A stretch of 64,000 bases of DNA from Amoebidium appalachense (Eukaryota; Ichthyosporea), in contig CAVNZM010000001.1 of assembly GCA_963693365.1 (NCBI GenBank), forward strand, positions 12,400,001 to 12,464,000, read 5' to 3'. Of this stretch, positions 1 to 26,743 are shown piece by piece. The position numbers and the translations under genes are program-made. The first letter of the stretch is position 1; each line of letters begins with the position of its first letter. A model generated the notes under the pieces. It saw only the letters and a list, made by a program, of their open reading frames with translations, was not told the DNA's origin and ran no database searches.

Positions 1-13825
<13,825 letters not shown>

Positions 13826-13965
13826 TCGTAAGAACTATTAACAGGTATGATCACGTGATATACCGGTTTGCCTCTTAAACTTTAGCATGTCATTTTAAAG
13901 TTTAAAGCGGCGGCTACGGTGTAGTCGTGACCATTCACCAGGCGTGCAGTCTGTTGTGAATGAAT

Positions 13966-13971
13966 AATAAA
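13966..13971 (+). terminator. AATAAA polyadenylation signal of the vWA/TSP1 gene
   Basis: A canonical AATAAA lies 141 bases after the TAA stop of the receptor gene, in AT-richer sequence. No other hexamer is closer to the stop. Confidence 0.6.
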
Positions 13972-14051
13972 GTTATATAAAAATGATTTAAATCCGTATA
14001 TCCATACCTAAAACCTTTAGGCACCCCCTTTTTTATTTTTTTTTATTTTAT

Positions 14052-14135
14052 CACGTTTTGTTCCCGGAGAGCCTCTCCAGGCCCTCTAGGGAAACCACCG
14101 TCTACCACACAGGTTGTGACCTAACTATAAGTACA
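14052..14135 (+). repeat. Dispersed repeat II, copy 2
   Basis: CACGTTTTGTTCCCGGAGAG and the downstream ACCACCGTCTACCACACAGG match the other two copies of this family. It is between the receptor's polyadenylation signal and the retroelement remains, so it could be part of a larger retroelement end. Confidence 0.65.
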
Positions 14136-14280
14136 CGCTTTGCCCAGGGCTACTACCCCAGCCACGCCGGCAGGAGGCTCCAGTCCTCCCCTCCATTCAA
14201 ATCTAAGCAATAAACGTTAACCGAGGGCTCTCTTTGGTCGATCTACAGTATTGTGAAGTCCTAAGTGTTGTGTATAGTAT

Positions 14281-16670
14281 TTACGGTGGGTATGGGTGGA
14301 TGATGGGGTGTGGTGATGGTGGTGGTGGGGGGTTGCTACCTAACATTATGTGTTGTACGTATCTTGCGGCAATGTTTTTGTGAACCAAAAGGTGGGTTTT
14401 GCAAGGCACATTGGGTCTGTGTGTGGTCCGGCAGTCAGGGCAGGCAGGCCGGATGTGTGTGGGGGCTGTATTTGTGTGTGTCTTGCAATTGGGTTTTTGG
14501 GGTGCCGTGCTTTTCTTTCTACGGGTGCTGGTTGTATGGTGGTTATCAGAATAAATTTGGAGCAGAGGCAGGATTCGGTCTTGTGAACTCTGTAAGAGAC
14601 AATCACTTCTACATAGCGGATCGAGAGTACAGTAGAGAGGTACGCAGGAAGTGGTTTGAGATCTCGGATCCTCCGGTACCATCTGAGGATGGTCCGGCTG
14701 CTTTATATATCTGCGCGGATGCCAGGCCGCAAATACATCGTCCAATAGAATTACAAATAGTCTCTCAGGATAGATCGGGACTATGTACTAGCCAATAGGA
14801 AGACAGTTATGGTTCCTGGCGTATGCGGACCCAGGCGGTCCCCAAGTACGCGGGGGCGGGATAGGCGGGAACAGGCTAAGTACGTGACTGGGAAGAGCAG
14901 GAATAAACAGATAGACTATTCTATCATAACAGTGGTGTTTTTGCATTTTGGGGTGGGTGGGGGGTAGTGTGGTGTTCCGTGGGTGCCATATTTTTGAAAA
15001 GAAAAAAGACTGCAACTCTACTGTGATTTTTCCTAAGATGGCCCGGGTGGTGGTCTTGGTGGTGCCGGTGGCTGTGGGCCTAAAGATCGCGGGCAGGACC
15101 CTCGTTCAACCCACTTGATGTCCTCAGTGTCTGGTGGGTCACCGTTGCCTCCTATCCAGTTTATCCATGCACATTGGTCTACCACCTTGGCTGCCGTGTG
15201 TTGGTGCTGTGCCGTGGGGGTGCTCAGGACGTTGTGGATGCAGGCTGTGATGGCCGTGGTCAGGGTGGGGACCTCCCCGGCGTGGGCCGGGCAGGAAAAG
15301 AGGTGGGTGGTGGTCTCCGGGTGCTGGCTGCATCGGGGGCATGTGGGCTGTGTAACGACGGTGGGGTGATCTCGGTGTAGTCGTGTCATGGTAGCCTAGG
15401 GTGCCCATAGCCAGGGACAGGCTACGAGTGTTGCCTCTGACGGCCCCGATGGTTGCCTGTGCGGGCCCCTTGTTGAGCTTAAGGGGGTTCCGTTCGGCTG
15501 GTAGCAGTCTGGGGTTGGCTAGTATGGACATAGCCTTGGTCTTGCCGGCCATGTCGGTGAGGATGTCCTTGTTCAACCGGTTCAGTGTACCGGGAATGTT
15601 GCCGGGGATACCTCGCCTTGTAGTCGTAGGAAGTATTTTTCCCCCCCCGGGGCCGGAGGTAGGGGGGGAGGGAGGGGGAGCGCCCTTCCTGCATTGGCTG
15701 CCTTGTCTGCCTCGTTATTCCATTGACCGTACCGGTTGGTGTTGGATTGGTGCCCCTTCACCAACGATACTTGTACAAAGCCTGGTTGCCGTAGGGAGAG
15801 TTGGTCTCGTACATGGGCCCATTCCACTGTATGGGTGAATTTTAGCTTCCGTCGAGGGGGTGTGGTGGGGTCAATATTGGCCCCCCATCGGTCGACTACT
15901 CCAAGGTTGTCAAGCTTGATGTGGATGGGGGTGGTTGTGGGGGTGAGTACGGGAGGGCTAGTAGTACGTACCCCTGTGAGTTCGGCCTGGGTGGATGATA
16001 GGCCGTGTGGAGCCTGGTCTTGGCCGTCACTGGAGGTGCTTTTCGGTCCGTGGTGTCCAGCACAGCCCCGGCTCCGGCCTGGGCTGTCCTCCTGCCCGGG
16101 TGGGTGAGGCTGCCGTCCGTGTAAACGGTGATCGGTTGGCCTGGGGGGAGCAGGTTGATTTGCTGCTGCCACTCATCATAGGTGGCCTGGGGCACCAAGT
16201 CAGTGTAGGTGAGCCTACGGGGAGTGGGTGGGCTCGGCAGGTCAGCCGGGTGGGCCGTGCACTTGTGTCCTGGTGGTGATCCCACCGGTGGTGGCTGCTG
16301 GGGTGGTGGTGGGCCGGGGAGGTCCCCCGGCAAAGGTGTGGCCTCCTCGTTGGCTTGTAGGTGGAGCATCTGGGGTGATGCCTGTTGGTGGGGGGGAAGA
16401 TGCCGCCGAAAATGGTGTATCTTCCTCCACTGCTCGGCTGGGTAGGAGCCATCCTTCAGTGCGATGACTTGGTAGATGTTGATGCTGTCGGTGTTGATGA
16501 AGTCCTTATGGTATTTCGGGACTGCCGTGTGGGTGGTGATTCGGGTCTTGAAGGCCACATAGGGGTCTGCCCGTATCACCTCCACAGCACGGGTCCACCC
16601 CAGACACTGCTTGTTGTGGGTGTTGTTATCGGCTGGGTTTATGCACCCCCAACACACCCCTTTTTGCTTG
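14281..16670 (-). mobile_element. Decayed RNase H-bearing retroelement (3' half of a non-LTR-type element)
   Basis: On the minus strand this reads as the C-terminal half of a retroelement polyprotein split over several frames. An RNase H domain is recognisable: VYTDGS (first Asp) near 16130, TQAELTG (Glu) near 15980, IKLDNLGVV (Asp) near 15900, and NNEADKAAN (last Asp) near 15720. Downstream, near 15340, is a CPRC-x8-H-x4-C zinc-knuckle-like motif, as is typical at the C-terminus of many LINE ORF2 proteins. A frame change lies between the first Asp and the Glu, and another follows the domain, so the copy is dead. No reverse transcriptase palm was seen, so it is 5'-truncated near 16.67 kb. The part between 14281 and 15033 is probably its 3' region but holds no recognisable domain. 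Confidence 0.75.
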
Positions 16671-16809
16671 CATGAATATTCTCCTCTCTACAAGGACCCA
16701 GGGAGTTCTCGGTTATCCCCCCCCCACCCCCCTCCAATAAATACACAAACTCTTTGTTCGGAGCCCTTGCCTCCCTTCCTTCCCTCCCCCCCTCCCCCCT
16801 CCGCCCCCC

Positions 16810-17117
16810 CACAACACACACACACACACCACACACGCACGCACATATGCACACGTGTGCATGCACACACACGCACGGGCGCGCACATACAGACATTAAT
16901 GTGTGCGCACACACGCACGCGCGCACACAGGCACACACACACACAGACACACATGCGCGCACACACACACACAGACACACATGCGCGCACACACGCACCC
17001 ATTCACCCACACTCACACACGTGTGTGCACACACCGTGTGGCACCTCACACACATAAACACACGCACACACATCCACACACCCAAACCTACAAGCACACA
17101 CACACACCCGTGCAGAC
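16810..17117. repeat. CA-rich degenerate microsatellite block
   Basis: About 300 bp of ACAC, GCAC and ACAT permutations follow a C-run at 16780-16810. No coding signal. Confidence 0.85.
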
Positions 17118-17136
17118 GCTGAGGCTAGAAATCAAT

Positions 17137-17604
<468 letters not shown>

Positions 17605-18039
17605 CCTCCCTCCCTCCCTCCCTCCCTCCCTCCCTCCGTCGCTCCCTCCCTCCCTCCTGCCTCATCCCCCCTCCCCCCCCCCCTCTCTCTCCCCCCCACC
17701 TCCTCCCTCTCCTTTCTTCCTCCCTCCGCCGGGTCCCTTCACTTATCTCCCCCTACGGTGGATCTGCCAAATACAAATAGACATGTCATCTCCCGGTCCC
17801 AGAGCAGCACAATGGCTGCTCTTTCCCCCTCTCGCCCCCTTTTTTATCATCCTCCATTATTAGCTCCCCATTTCCCCCTTCCACGCCTTTACTCGCTCTA
17901 GCTCATCCCGGGTTTCTTGCGATGCTTCATTCATTCAACAGTTTTTCTGTCCCACCCAGCCTCCCTCCTGGCCTATTAGCTACGGGTTGTAACTCCTGTT
18001 CCTCATGATCATGTTCTACATGTGTACACATGTCTGCCA

Positions 18040-18108
<69 letters not shown>
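18040..18108. repeat. C homopolymer of about 69 bp
   Basis: One of the longest pure C runs in the window. The exact length is uncertain because such runs are error-prone to sequence. From 18.2 to 18.98 kb there is ordinary unique sequence that probably includes the promoter and 5' leader of the next gene, but no clear TATA box was identified. Confidence 0.9.
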
Positions 18109-18111
<3 letters not shown>

Positions 18112-18986
18112 CACCCAACCACCCATCCCTTCTCCCCCCTCTTCCCTTGCCCTTTGCCATCCTTCCATCCTCAAGCCAACCTCCCACCCACCTCCTTCCT
18201 CTCGCCCCTTCGCCATGCACATGTGCTACGACGTGCACAGGCTGCGCAGATCTGTGAGATGCATCAAAGGTGGTGCCTAGGTTTCAAAAATGGAGCAGCT
18301 GACTCCACAAATAGACTGGCTAGGGCACCCCCCGGTTTTGTTTTGCCACGGTGTGAGATCACGCTCGCGGCAGCCAGCGGCGCACACGAGCCGGGATTTT
18401 TATTGCGAGCTGCCTGATCCAATCAACAATCCGCAAAAATGTCCAAATAAATACAAGCGGTAGCTATTTTTGGTTACCGAGACAAGGAATTCCAATCTGA
18501 TTGGCGGACCTAAAATGTGTGCACAGGTAACCAATCACAAACGCGGTGCTTTTTGAGCCAATCGACATGCGTCATTTAGAGCGAGGCAAAAAAGAAAACA
18601 CAAAAATGCAAAGGAAGCCGAAGAATGCCAATTGACTTCTTGCGATTGTGTATAATTGATACAGCGTCAGTTGTTGCCAGTAAATGACAGTTAAATCAGA
18701 AAAATAATATTATTAGAGCCATTTTCTGTGTGTTATAGTCTGTAATTCTTGGTTGGTTTTATCCTGTTGTCCCGGGCAATTCCCCCAACGACCGTTGGAT
18801 CCGCGATAAACGGCTGCCGACGGAGCGGTCCAATCATCTTGACGCACAAACCGAAGTAAATAAATACATGGTCCCAGCCTCATTTCAAGCACACATCACC
18901 ACCACAGCAAACCCGTACGCAGCGAGAACCGTATCTTTAGCGGTCTCGCTCTGTTACGGCAGGTCGTGTTTTGTGTTCTTTAGAAA

Positions 18987-20430
18987 ATGGCGCCTAGCTT
19001 AGCACTAGCTGTGGCCGTGGCATGCTCTCTAGCAGCCACAACCACCGGCCAAATCATTCACAATTTCGTGTCTGGTTGCTCTGCAGACTACGCAGTTTTG
19101 AACAATGCATGGCAGGATGCACCCCCCGCGGCAGGAAACTGTCAGTCGTATTTTGCAAAGGTTCCTGCCGGGTGGGAACTCGCCCCGGCAAACGACAATT
19201 ATGCCAAGGCGGTAATTCGTCGCTATGCTTTCGGGTTCCAGCAAATTATGCTTGCTGACGGCTCTGCATACACAACAGTGGGCACGAATGCTGCCCCTAC
19301 CGCTACGAATAACATTGAGACTGGGCCCCTTGGACTCAGGGCAAAGACTTGTGCCCCTGGCAGCGGCATTCTCATCCGCCGGCCGTATAAAATTGCAACA
19401 CGCCTGGTGGTGAGTTCGTGTGTGTGTGTGTGCACGGCTGTAATGTATGATGTGTAACTGTTTGTGTGGGAAGCATACGGAGGGTAATATGGTAGAGAAA
19501 AATGTTAGTAGCTAGAATGGGGCAAAGGGGTTGGGTGGCTTAATCTTGTGCAAAACTGCAATACAGAAGGAAAGGACGGGGCAAAGGGGTTGGGTGGCTT
19601 AATCTTGTGCAAAACTGCAATTCAGAAGGAAAGGATTTGTGGTTGTTTTTTTTCATGCCTGGATGGACGATGGTACAAACTTATAGGCAATCAATGGAGT
19701 TGCATCGTAAAATGGTTTATGTTTAATATGTTTTAATCTTTAACTATGCCGGTTAGTATATGTTTAGTTCTAACCGACATGGTTTTTGTTTTCAAACATT
19801 CATCATTTAAACGTTTCTGTCAAAAAGGAGAGAAAGAACAACAAAAAAACGATGATCTTTTCATATAACTCACCACACCTACCCGTCCACAGGACTTCAA
19901 CCTCCCCCTCAAGACACTGATTCTCAGCTCCAGCCCCACCCTCGACGCTCTGCCCCAATACATTTACAACTCCTACGGCGCCCCGGCGGACGTCGTCCAC
20001 CTCGATCAATACCCCAACGGGTACCCCCTCGCGCTCGAAAGCGCTCCGGGCGTTCCAAATTACAATGCCATTGTCCTTACTGACCCCAAATTGACGGTGC
20101 AACGGGCCAGCGCCAACGCTACACAGTGGGTGAGCGCCCTCACACCGCAACAATGGGCGGATTTGCGCAACTACAGAGCTCGGTACGGCGTGCGCATGGT
20201 GGTGCTCTCGTCCAACGGCGAGGTGGATGTGGGTCTGCGTCCCGTCGGAAATGGAGGTGTGTATGTGTGTGTGTGTGAACAGATTAGGTTCTAGAAAATG
20301 GGTGGAATGTGTGTTTTTAATGGACGTGTTGGGTTAGGGAGAAGCGATCGAGTAAGTAGTGTTTGTTGCATGTGAGGGAAGGAGAAGTTTAAAATGGTTT
20401 CTTTGGTTTTTTTCTTTTCTTTTTTTTTTT

Positions 20431-20479
<49 letters not shown>

Positions 20480-23431
20480 CGGAGAGGGGCAGACAGAGAC
20501 GGGTAGTATTCGTGACACATGTGTAAAAAGGACCTTGTTGTTGTTGTGGTACCTCTCTCTTTTGTTAAGAAGCAGTAGAGGTTTTGACACTAAACATATT
20601 TTCCCTCGTTTACAGGCCGGCTGGATGCCACCTCCATGACGTGGATCAACAACGACCTTTCCCAGAGCATCCACGACAGCGTCCCCCTTTCTGCCGTCTT
20701 CCGCACCAAGCAGAATGTCAGTTTCTGGTTCCCTGTTCAGGTCGACGCCGCCGCCACCTACCTTAAACCATTCCTCACTATCGGCGGAAACAATGTCGGT
20801 GCGTTTGTTCGTGAATGCGCCCAGTCGGGTGACGGAAAACTCGAGGAGATGCATTTCACGTTCACAATGAACGAGTACACAAACATTTCTTTCCCCCTTG
20901 GCGACGTGTGGTTTACGTGGGTGAACAGGGGTCTGTACCTTGGCCAGCGCCGCGTGTTGCTTGATCCTCAGGTCGACGACGTGTTCCTCGAGACCGGCCT
21001 TTACAACATCAAGTTTGACAGACAGGTAAACGTGTTTTCCAATTGCACATACGCTGTCTTAACACCATGTTTCTGGCCTGAAGAAAACTCATCGATTAGT
21101 GTCTGTCAGTGGATGCTTGTTCACTGATGAGCACCTAATGTGTGCTGTTGTTCTCGTTGTTTTCTGGTTCCTTGTTTTGCTCAAAATACCCAATGCTTTC
21201 CTGTGTCCCGATGTTTACCTCTCCTATTAGGTTCAGCAAAACAATTATTACGATATTACAATCTTACCCCTCCCCCCCCCCCCCCCCCCCCCTCCCCGCC
21301 ACCCACCCACACACACACAACACACACACACACACACACCAAACAGGCCGTGGACAACGAAGGAAAGGACTTCACCTACGTGCCCGGTAAGATTGCCAAC
21401 GACACGGACGAGAACTACCGTGCCAACGCCACAGACATGAGAAACCTTGTCGCATACCAAGCCGAACTCAACCAACGCCTCCCCAAGGGTTCGAAAATCA
21501 CTTTCCAGTTTGCCTTTAACGGTATTGGGTACTATGATTTCGCCTCGCGGCCCGAAAACATGAACGAGGTTGTCGAAGAGGTTCGGGACCATTTCTACTG
21601 GGTCAGTCACACGTACAGTCACATGGACCTCTACTGCCCGTTTTCTGACTGTCAGAAATTCGGCAACACTAACTACACGGCGGTGTGTATTCCCCCTCCC
21701 CCTCCCCCCTCCCCCTTCCCCCTCCCTCCCCCACTCCTCCCCTATCCCCTCCTTCCCGTTTCGCTCTCTGTTGCCTTCTCGACACCCCGCCCTCCCCCCC
21801 CCCCCCCCCCCCCCCCCGCCCCCCTCCCGTCCCCCCCCCCCCCCCCCTCCCCTCCCCCCCAGTTATCTCCCCAGCCCCCCTAGCCCCGTTTTCCCAACTG
21901 CCTTTTTATGGAAATCCTCAACTCCTTCAGACAAGCCCCTCCTTGATTCCCATTTGCAATGTATGATTCTCAAGTTACTCATGTCATTGCTCTTTAGATC
22001 TTCCATCCCCTTCCCTTTAACCTCCCTCCCTGCCCTTTTGGCGGCCGTCACTACCACCTCCTGAAATCTTCCCCCTTGTTTATCCCGTCTCAAAATTTTC
22101 GTAATTTCTAACCAAAAACCCCTATTCGCAGGCCTACATGGACATGGCGCAAAACAAGGATTTCGCGAGATACATTCTGTTTTCCCGTCGCTACAACGGC
22201 GAGGAATGGGTTAACATGACTGACGCAGAGCGCGACAACATGCCCAGCTATAGCCCCAACTCTCTCATCACCCCCCGCATTTCGGGCCTTAACCTCTCCA
22301 CGAGCGTTCAGGCAATGTTGGACAACGGACACCGTACGGCCGTCGGCGACAACTCGCGCGTGGACCTTAAACCCGACAACATTTTCCACCCGTTCCAAAC
22401 CAAGGTCGCAGGTAAATCCGGCGAGAGAGTGATGGTCATCCCTCGGTTTGCCACGCGTGTATACTTTGACTGTTCAACCCCGGAGGAGAACGTTATGGAG
22501 CACAACTCTTTCTACGGCCCGCGGTGCATCGGATACAACGAAACTGGCCCGGTTAACGCTCTTGGCGGTCGCAAGTGCAACACAACGACGCTCAAGTACG
22601 ACCATGATTTGACTTGGGACGAGGTTATGGACATTGAAGGACAGGAGGTGGCGATGAACCTTTTGGCAAAACGCACGGACCCTTACATGTTCCATCAGGC
22701 AAACCTTCGTTTCTTCTGGTACAACGGCAAGAAGCAGTCGCTCATTTCAATCTGGATCGACTCTGTCCTCAAGCACTACACCCAGTACTCTTCCCTCCCC
22801 GTCTTCAACATGAAACTCGACGATTTGCGTCAGTTCTACGACGCACGCGCGGCCCGCGACGCGTGTGGTATCAGCGGTTCAGTGAATTACAAGGCCGGCC
22901 TACCAACGAACATCACGGTTACCTCTAAGGGTCAGTGCGAGATTAAACTGACACGTTCCACGGGTGTCAAGATGTTGGTTAAGTTCGATAATCCCGCTGC
23001 CGCACATCGCCGTCGCCGCCGTGACGGGTCGGAGACGTCCCCCGTCGGGTCGGATTCGGAACTTTACGGGCCGGATGAGACGATCAATATTCAGGGCAAC
23101 GTCGGCATGGTCAATATGATTCCAGTCACCCCTTGCACTTCGGCATGCCATGTCGGTACCCCCCGAATTCGAGAATAGCCTTCAGAACAGGCCGCCTATT
23201 GAGACGCAGGGTCCCGTCGTCACGACGTATGATAACGGTGTTGTGGGTGTGATTCTCCCCCGGCCGACGTCATCCTCCGGCGGGGTACCGGCGTGGGCGA
23301 TTGGTGTGGCGGTGGCTGTGGCGGTGGTTTTGATTGGTGCGATTGCCGTGGTTGTGATCGTGTATAGAAAGAAGAAGGCACACGCTGTTAAGAATAAGCT
23401 GGCCAATCGCTCGGGCCCAGTTGCTGCCTAA
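18987..23431 (+). CDS. Membrane-anchored polysaccharide deacetylase-like protein (Agd3/CE18-like)
   Basis: Predicted extracellular polysaccharide N- or O-deacetylase. Exons: 18987-19409, 19893-20256, 20616-21025, 21347-21682 and 22132-23431; all four introns are phase-consistent. The ATG in GAAAATGG is followed by a signal peptide (LALAVAVACSLAA). The middle domain has VDDVFLETGLY (candidate metal-binding Asp, exon 3) and VSHTYSHMDL (HxxxH, exon 4), the Asp-His-His pattern of NodB-fold deacetylases. The following LITPRISGL and VVIP-type segments resemble fungal Agd3 proteins as I remember them. A basic run AHRRRRRDG precedes a C-terminal transmembrane helix (AIGVAVAVAVVLIGAIAVVV) and a Lys-rich tail. 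One frame break at the C6 run 23159-23164 separates the helix from the rest. Dropping one C gives about 943 residues. The family assignment is from memory of motifs; the substrate is unknown. Confidence 0.85.
19519..19636 (+). repeat. 59-bp tandem duplication in intron 1 of the deacetylase-like gene
   Basis: Two almost identical head-to-tail units begin GGGGCAAAGGGGTTGGGTGG and differ at one or two positions (ATACAG versus ATTCAG). This is a recent duplication without coding content. Confidence 0.9.
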
Positions 23432-23811
23432 ATAGGTTAATGGGTGTGCTTTTTGATTGGATTTAGTTTTTTATGTGTGGTGGTAGCTATGGTGAGGCCG
23501 CGGAGATAGGCTATACCCCTGTTTCTGATATGGGTATTACCCCTCTGGAGTCAGCGGGCCTGTATATATATATTTGGTTTTTTAGGAGATTTTTCTAGGA
23601 TATGGCTTCTTTAACAGTGCATGTCGTAGCACTTTTTAGTGACGCATAGAATATTACCGATTTTTGACTGCTGTAAATAGAGATATGCCAGATTAAGCAG
23701 AACGACCATGGCCGTCTCCTTTTGTACATAGAGGATCGAGAAACATGAAACAAGTAGAAACATGAAACAAGTAGAACTGAAGACTATTTGATTGCATGAG
23801 ACCAACAGAAC

Positions 23812-23817
23812 AATAAA
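23812..23817 (+). terminator. Candidate AATAAA polyadenylation signal of the deacetylase-like gene
   Basis: AATAAA lies about 380 bases past the stop, before the next repeat block. No nearer canonical hexamer was seen, so the 3' UTR may be this long or use a variant signal. Confidence 0.4.
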
Positions 23818-23919
23818 TGCTTTTTTGCTTACACTTCAAGGAAAGAAAGCACTAATAACTATAGTCAAAGAAAGCACTAATAACTACAGTCTATACTTAC
23901 CTAAACTCTCAGAACTATC

Positions 23920-25870
<1,951 letters not shown>

Positions 25871-25874
25871 TTCG

Positions 25875-26390
25875 AGCGTCATTTATGTTGTGTTATTCTA
25901 ACACAAACACAACCAAACACCAGTTCTTTAATATATCTGCCTCTAAAATAAACTCTTAAAGTTCTTTCTTGGTGACTTACTGTTATTCACTAAAAATATA
26001 ACACTAAAGCTTAATAGTATGCCACCAGTGGCCAATATGTGTGCAATTCGTCATTTTCCCTTTGCGTGTCATCTAACAAAAACACAACCAAAAGCTAGCT
26101 TTTTAAATATCTATGTTTTTAAAAAATACTCTAAAAGGTTTAAATCGTCCCTTTAGCCACTAAAAATATAATACCACTAAATCTAAGCAGTACCAGTAGC
26201 CACTGCGTGTGTAATTCGTCATTTTTCCTTTGCATGGTTCATCATAACAAAACACAACCAACACTAACAGTTATGATATATCAGTCTATAAAATATACTC
26301 TAGATCATGATAAATCTTCCCTCTATTCACTAAAATATCCCACTAAATCTATATTATTAGTAGCCTCTGTGTGTGTAATAATAATACCGC
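25875..26390 (+). repeat. Three tandem units of about 170 bp
   Basis: AT-rich units begin near 25875, 26048 and 26214. Each contains CACAACCAA, then CACTAAAAATATAA or CACTAAAATATCC, then GTGTGTAATTCGTCATTTT or similar. The units have diverged noticeably, so this is an old minisatellite. It lies between the deacetylase-like gene and the seven-helix gene. Confidence 0.75.
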
Positions 26391-26743
26391 CACGTACGGA
26401 GGGTGCCTATTGCTATGGCCTATGAAGGAACCACAACCATAATTAGACTTGCGCTGGCATCATTTTCGTATAGAAAATTGGTTGCCATTTTCATGTGATG
26501 TATATCACAGTCGTTGTATATCTACAAAGGCTGTAATCCTGCAATGCAATTTCATAAGCCCCCCCCCCCCCTCCCCCCCCCCCCCTCCCTTTTACCCACC
26601 TCCCCCCCCAGCCCCCCCACATACACACACACAAAGCCAAAAAAAAACCCCCCCGAAGTTGCCTGTTTGCACATTTTCTCCGATCACACCACTAGCACTT
26701 GCAAAACCGCACAAATCTGGGAAATTCAGTTCTAAATTTAGGT

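Noticed and set aside
15115-16675. Plus-strand Gly/Val-rich frames across the retroelement
   Set aside because: They are antisense shadows of the minus-strand RNase H and zinc-knuckle coding sequence.
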